Part shown: piece after piece, positions 12,481 through 25,593 of the stretch | Layout of the letters: every line of letters starts with the position of its first letter | Position numbering within the stretch: position 1 is the stretch's first letter | NCBI GenBank assembly: GCA_033060915.1 | Contig: CM065387.1 | Span: 28,264,001 to 28,328,000, forward strand | Direction of reading: 5' to 3' | DNA length: 64,000 bases | DNA from: Euryodendron excelsum | Lineage: Eukaryota > Streptophyta > Magnoliopsida > Ericales > Pentaphylacaceae | Translations under genes and position numbers: made by a program | Notes under the pieces: model-generated | What the model was told of the DNA's origin: nothing | The model's input: only the letters and a program-made list of their open reading frames with translations | Databases searched by the model: none

Positions 12481-12762
12481 TCTTAAAATTGAAACTTTTT
12501 GGTAGAGATAGTTTTGAAAGCTTTATGAAATTTTTGTGAATTTGTTTTGAAATTGGAAGGAAGCAAGAGCTTTTGCACTTGGAGTTGATTTTGAAATGAT
12601 TCGGTAAATATTATACATTCTCCTTGAGCATGGGGAGCCATGAGAGACTGCTTCATTCTTATGTTCCTTCGGTCTTGGAGTTTGAAGGAGAGGTCATTTG
12701 TCCATCCGAGGCCGAGATATCTTGAGGTCAAATTGTCTAGTGGTAGTTGATTTATGCTTTTG
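12481..12762 (-). mobile_element. Element 3 sequence next to the element-2 insertion
   Basis: Unique AT-rich sequence between the tandem array and the insertion point of element 2. It continues, after removal of element 2, at 60701. I see no gene, and nothing in it resembles the antisense frame that occupies the matching place in element 2. Confidence 0.55.
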
Positions 12763-12767
12763 GCAGG
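12763..12767. repeat. Target site duplication of element 2, left copy
   Basis: GCAGG directly before the LTR start TGTAAGCACCTC. The identical pentamer follows the 3' LTR end at 60696-60700. Confidence 0.9.
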
Positions 12768-13177
12768 TGTAAGCACCTCATTTTTGCCTGCTCAGTGATC
12801 TTTGGTCCGATCAAACTCAGTTTTCAAACATCACAGCACATGCAAGCTCAAGACGAGCCTTCTAAACTCCAATATAGTCAACTAGTCACTTCATGGGCCC
12901 ACAAAGCCCAAATGAAGCCATAAACATCATTCCAGATAGCTTTCCAGGACCGGGCTGTCTCAAAAACTGACGCCATCCAGGTAGCTCCCTTAGGTCGGGC
13001 AATCTAAGAGACCAACACCTTATCAAATTCCATACGGTTCACTTCTAGTGCCTGCTAGCCCGCCAATGTAGAATGTCCATCATTTGGTAGTTCTCTGAGA
13101 CCAGGCATTCTCGGAGACCAACACCACCCTCATAGGTAGCTTTCTAAGACCAAGCATTCTCAGAAATCAACACCACC

Positions 13178-16100
13178 TGATCGCTTCCAAAAAGTGCGAT
13201 ATGATCTGCAATTTCACGGCTGCGATGTAGTAATACTTGGAAGAGTCCGAGGTTGATCCATAGGGAAGACGATTGGTGTCCAAAGAAAACTCTCTTTAAA
13301 AAAACAAAAACTCAAGGAATAACCTCAAAAGTAATAAATAAGAATGATTTGGTTTTAAGAGATTTTTTATCTAATGATTAAATAAAAATAAGGGTTTTAC
13401 TAAGTAAAACAAGATCTTGGCTAAGAACGATTCAATTGCTTGGTAGAATGATAATTTTCCAAGGTAATTGTTTGTAACTCAATTCAACAACAACAACTTA
13501 TGTCATTAAATCGGAAGATTTCACGGTTAAAACCAATTTAGAATTTATCTCAACTTTATTCAGTATTTTTAGAAATTAGTTTCAAAGTGTTCATATAAGG
13601 GATCTAAGCAATATTCATAGGAAATCAACGTTGTGCATGAATACTCAAAGATTTGATCATAAACCCTTGATTTCGAAGAGAAAGGAATGAAGAAAAGAAA
13701 GATTCAATACATTATTAAACAATCAATTTCTGAACAATCTTCACGTTCCTTGCCAAGAAAGATGATTAGCTACTCAAAGACATAATGAAATCTAAAGTTT
13801 GTATTGAAAAGTGGAATCAAATAGAATATTATTAATCTCATGAAAGAAGACAATATGAAACTCGCTAATACTATTTCTTAGTCTAAAAATAACGTCTAAA
13901 ACTCAGCACCTCGAATTAGGGTTTACAAGGAAGTATTTATAGGTTTAAAATTGCATAAAAGATTAGATCTTTGTAGGGTGTTCGGACACTGTATCAATTC
14001 CCAGGGGGTGTCCGAACACGTGTCTGGACTCTCTGCTCAAGGTTCGGAGTAAGGTTGCAGAAGTTGTCCAGGGTGTCCGGACATGTGTTTGGACATTATC
14101 ACATTCTTAAAGGTGTCCGGACATGTGTCCGGACTTCCTGACTTTGTTCTTAATTTGAGCCTCTAAAATTTCTCAGGGTGTCCGAACATGTGTCCGGACA
14201 CACATGCATCACTCTGGGGTGTTCAAACATGTGTCCGGACATCCTTGTCAAGTTTGGCCAATTTTGCTCTTTTGTCCCGGATTCTCTTTCGAATACTCTC
14301 AAACACTCCGGGATACTTCAATTCACTCCAAAACCCTACAAAACATCCAAATAAACTTTATTAGACTAAAAATATAAATATAACGTTATTCTAAGGCTAA
14401 CAAAGTATAAATCGAAGTGAATGAATTACACTTTAATAGTGTAATCACACCCCCCAACTTAACTTTTGCTAGACCCTAGCAAAACTTCTAAACTCTAGAT
14501 GAAATAAAACTCCACTTTTGTAGGGATCACGAATGCATTTAGCTTATGCATCAAGCCTTTAAACGCCTAGGTTACCTTAGTGAACGAGTATAGTCTCGTG
14601 AGAGTTTTCAATGATAGTACCCACAAACATCTCAACCATCCTGCACTCAAAAGTAGTTATAACTATTAATACTATGCAGGAGTCAAAATGAATCACTAAA
14701 TCCCAATTCATCTTAAACTCTAACATAAACGTTAGAACAAATCTCAAATAACATAAAAGGGATTCAGTACAAGTGTATAATCATCAAAAAATCATAGATC
14801 AACAAAAGAAATGAAGCTATCTGAACCTTAAAGCTTTGATTCAAAACCACACTGGGCATACACTCACAAATAATAGAAACTCAAGGTACTCACAATGGAA
14901 AGCTCATCCTTACGAGGAAATGCATAGGGAAACGAGAGAGCAATCCGATTACAATAACCGATAAAATGAAAGTGTATCCGACTTAGCATAGCTTCATGAA
15001 CAAGTATTCAATCTAAAAACCGATCAAGCATTCCAAAGTATATGAACCGAACTCAATAACTCAAAAACACCCATTATGCACACTTTGAATCAACAAGGAC
15101 TTTCAAGGTTAAAACATAGCGAAGAGGTATAGGTTAGAAAAGGAAAAGATAATTGGCTTAAAACATGCGTGATCAAGACATGCAATGGAAAATCAGTACA
15201 CATTTTCAATTCCCCAATTTCATTTAATATTTTGTTCTTTTTTTTTCTTTTTTTTCTGTTAAAATATCCAACCTCTCTATTTTTTTTTCTTGTACTTCCC
15301 TTCTTTTGCTTTCTTTGCTGACTTCTCTTTTTCATAATCTCATCACAAACATATCACCCTTCTTTATTTTCAACTCAACTTCTGCAAATGAAGATACTTG
15401 TATTCTTATATGGGAAAATACTTTGGTATTGGTGGAATCAAGTATAGATTAATCAAGTATTGGCTGAAGAAAGTTTCAAGAGAATGATTTCAACAAGAAA
15501 ATTTGTTGCTCAAAATAAGAAAAATGGCCTAGTTTCATCTCCAAAAGTGTACACACTTAATCACATTGAGTTCATAACTTTCAAATACTCAAAACAATTG
15601 AACATATGAATCAAACCAAAAGTAATGAAGCTATTAAATGAAAGAGATATGAAAGAATTTATTTAGAGTAAATGTAGACATTCAGAAAAATGTTATGGCT
15701 TTTAAATCTGACAAGGTACAAATCTCCACTCATTCACGAATCTGAATTACTTAACAACCAAGGTTGAAATCTAATGTAATGATGATGCAAACAAATGTCA
15801 TTCTCCTAAGCCATATATCTCAGATAAACTCTAACAGTTATGTTAAGGTTAAAAGAACAACTCGAAAAGTAATAATACATTCATCCCCCTCCATTAGCAT
15901 TAAATATTTCAACCTTCAAGATTGCATTCAAATTTTTCTATAGACATTAATATACTAAACATTATAGACATGATCGCATAAAATGATATGATAAGCTGCA
16001 CACTAATTAGGCTCTAATAGGAAAACTGTGGTAGATGAGATTAAACCTGCTATCATGATTCTCAGTGTAAATCGAGAAGAATGTATCAATAAGACCTGCA

Positions 16101-16811
16101 TGTTTAGACACTTAGGCAAGCATCGGAGCACAATACTCCTAATCATCCACTTAAGCCAAAGAACACTCATTTACTATATCACAGCTAATCAGAATATCCA
16201 TCAATACATCAAGATCAAAACCACAAATTATCCAAAGTAAACTTCTTCTTTTTTCTAATTTCTACGAAAAACAATTCAAAACAAGACAAAATGAAAACTA
16301 CTAAAACTAGTTCTCCTCCCCCCAACGGAGGAGAAAATGAAAACTACTATTTCTTAGTCTAAAAATAATGCCTAAAACTCAGCACCCCAAAATAGGGTGT
16401 CTAGACAAGTGTCCGGACAGTGTATCAATTCCTAAGGGTGTTTGGACTCTCTGCTCAAGGTTTGGAGTAAGGTTGCAGAAATTGTCCAAGGTGTCCGGAC
16501 ATTGTCACATTCCTGAAGGTGTCCGGACTCGTGTTCGGACTTCCTGACTTATACTTAATTTGAGCCTCTGAAGATTATTAGGGTGTCCAGACATGTGTCC
16601 AGACATCCTTATAAAGTTTGGCCAATTTTGCTCCTTTGTCCCGGATTCTCTTCCGAATGCTCCCAAACACTCCCGGATGCTCCAATTCAATCCAAAACCC
16701 TACAAAACATCCATATAAACTTTATTAGACTAAAAACATAAATATAACATTATTCTAAGGCTAACAAAGTACAAATAGAAGCGAATGAATTACACTTTAA
16801 TAGTGTAATTA
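13178..16811 (-). mobile_element. Nested non-coding LTR element (LARD-like)
   Basis: Two related LTRs, 13178-14447 (complete, TG...CA) and 16341-16811 (truncated), flank about 1.9 kb without coding potential. Orientation comes from a polypurine tract that on the minus strand reads AAGTTGGGGGGTG (14448-14460) directly before the minus-strand LTR start TGATTACACT. The pentamer CCACC lies on both sides (13173-13177 and 16812-16816), and the site without the insert can be seen in the element-2 3' LTR around 56265-56280. The 5' LTR lacks its last 0.7 kb together with the primer site. The internal part (14461-16340) is AT-rich; the small frames at 15090-15335 and 16028-16240 look random. It depended on proteins made elsewhere. 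Confidence 0.85.
13970..14245. repeat. GTGTCCGGACA palindrome cluster in the LARD LTR
   Basis: Six or so copies of a short inverted motif of the form GTGTCCGGACATGTGTCCGG lie 40-65 bp apart (about 13976, 14006, 14068, 14110, 14176 and 14216). The second LTR has matching copies at about 16395-16600. Some copies carry C to T changes at CCGG. They lie in the transcribed or promoter part of the LTR. Confidence 0.75.
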
Positions 16812-18227
16812 CCACCTTACAGGTAGCTCTCTGAGACCCGGCGGTCATAGAGACCAACACTGCACAAGTAGTTTTTTGAGGCCGGGCGGTCTCAGGAACT
16901 AACACCTAGGTCAACACCGACACCTGCTAGCCCGATTTAGTGAAAAATGACCAAACCTACCCCTTGGGCCTCTAGGCACGTTTTGAGAAAGTTCAAAATC
17001 CCTCAAAATGGTAAGAACCCTTCCAAAATGTTACTAAACTGTTAGGCATCCCCCGCACGCCATTTAGCCCAATTCCGGTCCCATTCTAGCTAACTCCGGT
17101 CAAAATAATCGTTTTGCCCCTGAATGTCCCAACACTACACAAACCCCACCGAATAGTAAAAGACTCTCCTAAAACCATCCCTGAACGACTCGGTATGCTT
17201 AACATAACACTCTGATCCAATCCTGACCATTTCCAACCAAACCCAGTCAAAATGACCATTTTGCCCTTAACAACCCGAACACGCGGCGAAACAACACCGG
17301 TCCAAGAATATAGAATGGCAGATCTTGTTACACACCCCTGTTTAACCTAAGAAGGACCTTACGACACTGAACACCACCAGCTTAACAAAAGTTCCCTGGA
17401 GTGTCTCGCAGACGCTCCGTCAAAATTGCCTCTTCTCCTGATTCCCTAGTTATAAGGCACTGTCAAATGACTTGAGAAATGCGTAAATCATGAAATTTTC
17501 GAAAGCTCGTTTGTAGCTCTTTCTATTGATAAGGCTCGATCGAATAGATCGCTTCCCAAAGCTCCTCATTGCGTCGCTTGAAAACTACTACTTTCAGCAA
17601 TCCCTGGAGCATCTCACAAACGCTTCGCCAAGGTTAACTTTTTCTCTAATTCCTTGATTAAAACGCACTGTCAAACGACTTGAGAAATGCATAAATTATG
17701 AAATTTCTGAAAGTATTTCTAGAGTACTTTCCATTGGTACGGTCCGATGGAAAAGGTCGCTTCCCCAAGGCCCTGATCATGCGACACAAAAACAGCTACT
17801 TTCAAAATCCCGCGAAGCATATCACAGACACTTCGCAAAGATGCAATTTGAAACACATTTTCTGAGATGATCTCTCACACTTTCGAACACCATTTAAACT
17901 TTTAAAAAACACGAAAGCTCACAAGGAAGCCTAGGAGAACACCATGGGTGCAACCGATTCCTGTAAAACCTTCCTGTTTCGCTCAATTATCGAGGCAAAA
18001 TTAAACGAACACTCCCAGTGACAGAGTGTATGCTACATGCACCTAGATTTTGATCAAATCGACTAAAGTTTGATCAATCGTCAGGATTTAGCCAGTACAA
18101 TGGGTGCCATGTGGCATTCTAGCAATGGAACAGTACTAGTGCATGTGCTACATGCGCCATGGCAAATATTGGCCTGGCGCATGTGCAGGCGCATGTAACG
18201 CATGCGCTAGGCCTCTCCCAATTTGCC

Positions 18228-18235
18228 TATAAATA
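18228..18235 (+). promoter_or_regulatory. TATA box of the element-2 5' LTR
   Basis: TATAAATA within GCCTATAAATATAGGC, itself a near-perfect palindrome. It is preceded by three palindromic GCGCATGT-type motifs at 18135-18210. The 3' LTR has the same arrangement at 57671. Confidence 0.8.
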
Positions 18236-19634
18236 TAGGCTTCCCCCTTTGCATATTCCAGGATCGAAAATTGATGTGAAGCTCTGCTGAAACTGCTCCA
18301 AAATCTCAAATTTCTATATATATCCCATTCCTCCAACACTTAGGCTAGATTCCACCTCCCCTTAACCCATACACTTCACCTACATAGCCCTACTCACTAT
18401 CGAACTCCACCTTCTAGCCCCTCAAGCACACTTGAAGCCCTCATAGTTCACATCCAAGCATCCATAGAAGATTGTAAGTGTATTGAAAGCAAAAGGTGGT
18501 ATTTCTTTTACATTTTTGTATTCCCCCACTCTTCTTTTCTCGCTCCTAGCCTACTTAGGCTATTCTTTATTTTAATCTCCATCTTCAACCCCCCTTTCTT
18601 GCATGCTTGAAGCCAAGAGGGCTCTTAGTTCATGCATAGGGAAAAGCTAGTGGGAGCCATTGTGTAAGAGGAACTCTCACTAGCCTATTTTAAGATGGTA
18701 TAGCTTAGGAGCCCCTTGATTATGTGATGTAGCCTAAAGCCTTGTATGTATTCACCCTTACATTTTACTATCTTGATCATGTCTTATGCGCTTGGCTTCA
18801 TCTTCATGTTTATAACCATGTTTTACAAAGCTTGCATTATTCTTATTTCCATGCCACTTTCAAGCTCCATATTTCTTTCAAAAGGGTTCTAAGAGTTGGT
18901 CCTTTAAAGTTTAGGATGAGACCTTAGAAATCATGCCTTAGAAAATCTCTCACTAACCCCTAACCCACACTTTTGCATCTTTGCATACTAACTTGTATAA
19001 AAATGGTTTTCAAATTCTCTAATTCCTAAGGGTTCTATTGCCTCAAGTTTAGTGGTTCGAATGACCCCATGGAATCCTCTCTTGAGTGGTCTCCCTTTTA
19101 CATTTGCCATAGGAGCCTTAAATTGTTAGAATGGTTCCCTTCTCTTTTTATTCTTGCATGCAAGTGGTTTTCAAACTCTTTGATTTCTAAGGTTTCTATT
19201 CTCTCAAGTTTAGTGATTGGAATGGCCCCATGGAACCCTCTCTTAAGTGGCCTCCCTTTACATTAGCCATAAGAACCCTAACTTGTTAGAATGGTTTCCT
19301 TTAAAAATGGTTTCCAAAATCTTTTTTTGAAAAATGATTTTCAAAGTTTTATTCTCTCCATCTTTGTATTTAAAATGGTTTCCCAAAAGTTGTCATCACA
19401 ATGTTGACTCTTGGAGTCCCCACTCTTGTCAAGATAAAAGTTATAATGACCCTAATAAAACCTTCTTTGGAATGGTTTTCAAGCACCAATCATATAAACT
19501 ATATTCTTGGGTAGAGTCAAATTTTCATGAAAATAATCTTCAAAAGGGTTGACAACCAAATTCGTTTGCATAACATGGTTTGTTTCCAAAACTCTTTTCA
19601 AAAATCCGTAAAACCACCATTCAAAGCCATCTTC

Positions 19635-19870
19635 CAATCCAACCCTAGGTTAACTTGACCCTAGTTGTCCAACCCTAGTTTAACTTAACCCTAGTTATCC
19701 AACCCTAGGTTAACTTGACCCTAGTTAGCCAAACCCATGTTAGTTGACCCTAAGTCACTTCAACCCTAGGTTAACCAAACCCTAGTTGATTAACCCTAGG
19801 TCACCTTAACCCTAGGTTAACCAAACCCAAGTTAGTAAACTTTAGGTCACCCCTAACCGTAGGCTAACCT
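19635..19870 (+). repeat. AACCCTAGGTTAAC array in R-U5 of family 2
   Basis: About seven imperfect units near 30 bp alternate AACCCTAGGTTAAC with TTGACCCTAGTT. The array is repeated in the 3' LTR at 59090-59310. The units resemble plant telomere-like teloboxes but are not TTTAGGG arrays. Confidence 0.8.
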
Positions 19871-20962
19871 AATCTAGGTTAGCATGCTTCAAGGTTCCAA
19901 CTCATGGACCTTTTTTTAAATCATCTTTCTATTTTAAACTATTCACATACCCAATTTTTCAAAAAAACCTCCTACTCTCTTGAGATTTCAAAAACTAACT
20001 CCATAACCCTTTCAAATATTCCTACACTCTATCTTCAAAATATTTCCAAAAATGTTTTCAAGAACTTACAACCCTCTGGTGTCCCTACCGTTTTCATGGT
20101 AAAGGATTCCAAAGGAAGGTGATATATCAAGAATAACCTCCAAGGTTGTCTATATTAGAGTTCCAAAGTCCTCGATGCTTTCAAAAACCACTTTCGAAAA
20201 CCTTTCAAAGATCAATTTACTAAAACACTCTAAAACCATACCTCCAATGCTTTCAAAGCATGAGTACAAAACATTTTCAAAACTCTCTTGAGTTGTTCCA
20301 AAAATATTTCAAAGTACTTCAAAACCCCCTTTTAAGAGTTTCAAAGTTCTATTTTAAAACACTCCACTATCTGATTTCAAATCAAAACTCTCAAGACCAC
20401 AAAGTGTTTTCAAACTTTTCCAAAGACCCCAAAGTGTCTTCAAAACTTTTCAAAGGCCCTAATGCGCCTATTTTCCATCAGGCTCTTGCCCGAACTATAA
20501 TTGACCTGATTCTCGCCAAATGAGATATGCAGGCAACCTAAAATGGTGCGGTCATAACTTCAATTTCAACTCCAATCCCTTTTTCAAAAATCTCAATCAA
20601 TTCAAAGTTTCCATTTCAAACTCCTTCAAAACTCCCATACTTTCCCAACTTCTTCTAAAACTTGCATCATGCATCATTCATCTAAAAAATGATGATTAAA
20701 CTCTGTTTTTCAAAATTCTAAAGTGGATATTAAGTGAATAATGGTAACTGGTTCTTCTAGTGAGTGAACAAAAGGGTGATTAGACATGTAGGTACCGAAA
20801 GGGCAGGGTAGGGTCATGATCGTAGGATATCTTCCCTACATGTAACCAACCCTCGAACCATAGATTTCTGTTTTCGAAAGACCACAATGGAGTCATTTTC
20901 AAAAAGGGCTTAAATCTTTCCAAACGTTGCTAAAACACCTATTTTCTTAAAAACTCTCTTTT

Positions 20963-20967
20963 AAGGG
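20963..20967. repeat. Target duplication of the solo LTR, left copy
   Basis: AAGGG here and GAGGG at 26440-26444. The uninterrupted site in the 3' LTR of element 2 (near 60441) reads CTTTTGAGGGAATTTG, so GAGGG is ancestral and the left copy has one G to A change. Confidence 0.85.
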
Positions 20968-21254
20968 TGTAAGCATCCCATTTTTGACTGCTCGGCAGTC
21001 TACACTTCGTCCAGACATGTACTCAAGTCAATATGGACATATTCCAACTGAAACCAAATCTCTAAGTCCAAATCCCATCTATCCATCGCTTTATGGGCCC
21101 CCCAAGCCCAAATAGAGGCAAAATGACCAAAATACCCTTAGGGGCATTGTCTTTTCCAATTCCAATTCCAATCCCTCTCTCGAGACAGTTGATTCTTCTA
21201 GACGGTAAATCTATTCCAAATTCGGCACATCTTTCTGAATACGGTAAGTCCCCT

Positions 21255-21900
21255 TTCCTATTCCCAATCAGGAGCGTCTTTCCGAAGACGGTAAGTTCCC
21301 TTTCCAATTCCAATCCCTCTCTCAAGACAGTTGATTCCTCGAGACGGTAAATCTACTCCAATCAGGCGCGTCTTTCCAAAGACGGTAAGTCCCCTTTTCA
21401 ATTCCAATCCCTTTCTCGAGACAGTTGATTCCTTGAGATGGTAAATCTACTCCAATCAGGCGCGTCTTTCCGAAGACGGTAAGTCCCCTTTCCAATTCCA
21501 ATCCCTCTCTCGAGACCATAAATCTACTCCAATCAGGCGCGTCTTTCCGAAGACGATAAGTCCCCTTTCCAATTCCAATCCCTCTCTTGAGACAATTGAT
21601 TCCTCGACATGGTAAATCTACTCCAATTAGGCGCGTCTTTCCAAAGACGGTAAGTCCCCTTTCCAATTCCAATCCCTCTCTCGAGATAGTTTATTCCTCG
21701 AGACGGTAAATCTACTCCAATCAGGCGCGTCTTTCCGAAGACGATAAGACTCCTTTCCAATTCCAATCTCTCTCTCTCGATAGTTGATTCCTCGAGACGG
21801 TAAATCTACTCCAATCAAGCGCGTCTTTCCGAAGACGATAAGACTCCTTTCCAATTCCAATCTCTCTCTCGAGATAGTTGATTCCTCAATACGGTCCGAC
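21255..21900 (+). repeat. 94-bp U3 tandem repeat, seven copies
   Basis: Each unit contains the palindrome GTCTTTCCGAAGAC, the phrase CCTTTCCAATTCCAATCCCT and CTCGAGA/CGGTAAATCTACTCC. Copies lie at about 21271, 21366, 21461, 21540, 21632, 21726 and 21819 (one shortened to about 77 bp). LTRs C (29095-29370) and D (41490-41740) have about three. Several overlapping minus-strand reading frames here arise from the repetition. Confidence 0.9.
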
Positions 21901-23078
21901 ACGTTCTTCGAAATGGTAAGTCCCTTTAAACCTATCGACCGGGACGAGACCCCAAGTCCCCTAGATAATAGAACGGTCCACCTTTGGCGCCTGCTAGCCC
22001 GCCAATGTAGAAATATCCGTTTAGGCACGCCTTCCGAGAAAGTTGACTTCTCAGGCGCTAAATCCCCTTAGCAGCTTCCCAAGATCAGACAGTCTCGGGA
22101 ATGATCGCGAACTGTCAGAGTAGCAGAAATACTCGCAAACATCGCAACCGTCAGAGTAGCGGAAATACTTGCAAATAGGTCGATATAGGGAATTGCCAAC
22201 AAAGCCCTGTGTCACGACGACCACCGTCAGAGTGGCGGAAACACTCAAAACCCAGGTCAACACCGGTGTCTGCTAGCCCACTTCGGTGAAAAATGACCAA
22301 ACTGCCCCTTGGGCCAATTTCGAGACTTTTCGGTCAAGATGACCATTTTGCTCGTAAGCATCCGAAGGCCCCGGGAACCACACCGATTCTGAGTATCAAA
22401 CTAGTAACGTCCCGAGAATACTTCTTATAGTATTCCCGACCTTCTTCTATCTTTCTAGATCATTCCAAGTTAGTTCCGGCAAACCCGGTACAAAATGACC
22501 GTTTTGCCCCTGGTGGGCCGGTCTCCTTTTTTGACCACACCGGCTCTGGGTATCAAACCGGTAATCTCCTGAGATTGCTTCTTATAGTATTCTCAACCTT
22601 CCTTTACCTTTTCAGATTATTCCGAGTCAGTTCCGGCAAACCCGGTACAAAATGACCGTTTTGCTCCTAGTGGGCCGGTCACCTTTTCCGACCACACTGG
22701 CTCTGGGTATCAAACCGGCAACCTTTGGAAACATTTTGAATAATGTTTCCAAATCTTGAGTCTTCTTACGGGACAGTCCGAGCCCGTCCCGGCAGCTTTC
22801 CGATCTAGTTGACCGTTTTGCCCCTAAAAGCCCGGTCAACCCTTTTGACACATCGTATCTTCCTTTTTCAAGTCAAATACCTCCAGGACACTATTCTAAG
22901 TGTTCCTGCCCTTTTTTAGCCATCCGGGTCATTCCCGGCCTATTCAAATCATTTCCGGACTTTTCGAAGTCACTCTTAGTGAAGCTATGCTAAAAATTGC
23001 ATGGTAGTCACTAGTACAGGCACCCAAATCTAGTCAAAGATACGTTGCTTGCCGACCTTAATAGTTTCCTAATTGGCT

Positions 23079-23185
23079 GGCGCCACTAGAAGTGGTGCCA
23101 AGCCAATATTTGGCTTGGAGTGGCGCCACTCCTAGTAACAGGCGCCACTGTAACAGGCGCCAGATCTATTCCATGTCTATAAATA
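23079..23185 (+). promoter_or_regulatory. Core promoter of LTR B: GGCGCC cluster and TATA box
   Basis: Four GGCGCC sites between 23079 and 23165, several inside AGTGGCGCCACT-type palindromes, lead to TATAAATA at 23178-23185. A similar arrangement precedes the TATA box in LTRs A and C, and a different palindrome (GCACATGTAGCACATGCG) occupies this place in family 2. Confidence 0.65.
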
Positions 23186-25593
23186 CAAAGCCTCCTCTAG
23201 CGTGAAAGAGGTCCGCAAACTCAGTCTAAAAATCATATATTTTGATATACAGAGCTCGTGCACTCCTTAAACCCTAGCTCCCTTAGGTCTTCTAAACCCT
23301 AGCCACCATACACAAACCCTAACCTCATATACACTTATACACCCCCTATACACTTATACACTAGCCTCCAACCTTCCATTGAAGACTTGGATTGTTGCAA
23401 CTACGAAGACTTGAAGACTGAAGATGAGCCCTTGAAGATCAAGACCAAGACTGAAGTGAAGCGAAGACCGAAGAAAGCAAGGCGCGCAAAGCGAAGAAAA
23501 ATAAAGAAAACACAAGGTAGGCTTTCTATTTAAATTTTTGCACTTCCCCCCTCTCTCTTCTGTCTCCTAACCCACTTGGATTTTCTCTATTTTAATCCCC
23601 CATCTCTTTCCCCCCCTTTCTTTGCATGCTTGAAACAAGGAAATTCTCGGTCCATGTGTAGGATGGGACTATTGGAGAGTCACCGTGTCGAGGGCTTTCT
23701 TTTAGTCTAACCGGAGACCACGTGGGTTCTGCCCCCTTGATTATGTGGTGAAGCCTTAACCTTATATATTCACGACCCCAAAATTGCATTGTGCATATCA
23801 TTATCTTGCATCTTCCAAAAATCGTTTTTAAACTCGTTTTCAAAGCTTGCATCAAACTTTTTTTCAAAATTGCATCAAAATTTCCTTTTTCAAAACATGT
23901 TTTCAAAATCACAATCCCAGGGTGATTCTAGCCTTTTCATGGCTAGGATTGCTTTAGGAAAGTGTTACATTTAAAGAGACCGGTATGGTCTATATTTTCA
24001 ACTCCTTGTTTTCAAAACCACTTTCTTCAAGTGGTTCTAGCCTTCTTATGGTTAGAATCACTTTAGAAAAGTGAGAAATTTTTATACCTTCTAAAAACTC
24101 ACTTTTCAAAAGTCTCTCTTCCTAAAAATCTCTTTTTCAACATATTTTCCTAAAACTTTCCTTTCCAAAGTTGTTTTCAAAAACTCCCTCCAAAAATCTA
24201 TTTTTCAAAACTCCCTTTTTCAACTCCTTTACAAAATACTCTCCTCAAAATCCACTTTCTAAAAACGTTCCCTAAAAATCTTTTCAAAAACTCTCTCCAA
24301 CAATCTCTTTCCAAAAATCTTTCTAAAAACTCTCTTTCCAAAATCTTCCCTCTAGAAGCTCTTCTCTAGGATTTTCTTCCAAAAATTTGTTTCCAAAAAC
24401 ACACTTTCCAAAAAACTCTTTCCTTAGAGCCCAAGTCAAGCCCTAGAACCCATGATTAGGAAACCCTAATTTCCTTTCCAAAAACATGATTTTCAAACTT
24501 ACCTTAAAACCTAGGTTTCCAAAACCTCCCTTTCTACGTCAAATTCATAAGCTTCCAAAAAACCTCTTTTCTATGTCAAAACTATAGTCTTCCAAATCTA
24601 GGGTTTCTAAAAACTTCTCCTTTCCAAATCCTTATCAAATCGAATCTTCCCTTTAGGAAACCAAATCCAATCTCCCGTTTAGGAAACTAGATCCAATTCT
24701 CCATTTTTGGAAACAAAATCAAACCATCTCTTTTAGAAACAAAATCTAATCCCTTGCTTTAGGAAATAGGAATCTTAACCCTTCCTAGTTTAAACCTTTC
24801 CTAATTCAACTCCTTCCGAATCTTCTACTTTCCTAAATCCTAAGTTTCCAAAACTTGCACATAAAAATCTTTCTTAAATTTTAAAACTCAAAATCTAAAT
24901 CTTTCATAATTTCCTACTTTCCTAAACCATAAGTTTCCTAAAACTTCCAAATCTTTCCTTAAACATTAAACTTCCATATCTTTCCTAATTCAACTTTTTC
25001 CTAATTCTACCCCTTTCCAAATCTTAACTTTCCAAGTCTAAGTTTTCAAACCTTTCCTAATCTAAATCTTTCTAAACTCAAAGCTTTTTCACTTTCAAAA
25101 CTTTCCAAATTCTAAACCTTTCTTAAGTTAAAACTTTCCAAATTTAAAACTTTCCTAAGTTGAAACTTTCTTAATTCAAAACTTTCCTAATTTCGAAACT
25201 CTCCTAATTTGAAAACTTTCCTAATTCAAAACTTTATAAATGAAAACTTTCCAAAAATGAAACTTTCCTAATTCGAAACTTTCCTAAAACGAAACTTTCC
25301 TAATTCGAATTTTTCATAAATCCAATCCTTCCCTAAATGTTCCAAGTCTAACATTCGAGTCAAATCTTTCTAAATCTCAAGTCCTTTCTAAATTCTCTCT
25401 TTCCTAATCTAGGTTCCTAAAACCAAGTTTTCCAAAGTCAAGTCTTTTCAAATCTTCCAATCAAAATCCAATCTCTTTAATTCCAAAATTCTAAATTTCA
25501 ATTTTTAATCTTCTATTCTAAGTTCAATCTCTCAATCTTCCAATCCAATTTCCAATTCAATCTCTTTCTTCCAAATCAACCTTCTATTTTCAA

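Noticed and set aside
13970..14245. CRISPR-like spaced repeats
   Set aside because: Plant LTR context, repeats are short palindromes with uneven spacing and no cas genes.
19635..19870. Possible interstitial telomere
   Set aside because: Units are about 30 bp with AACCCTAGGTTAAC, not the plant TTTAGGG heptamer array, and the block is part of both LTRs of element 2.
21062..22028. Overlapping minus-strand frames up to 133 codons with repeated peptide phrases
   Set aside because: They run through the 94-bp U3 tandem repeats; the repeated peptides follow from the repeat unit and there is no conserved frame in LTRs C and D.
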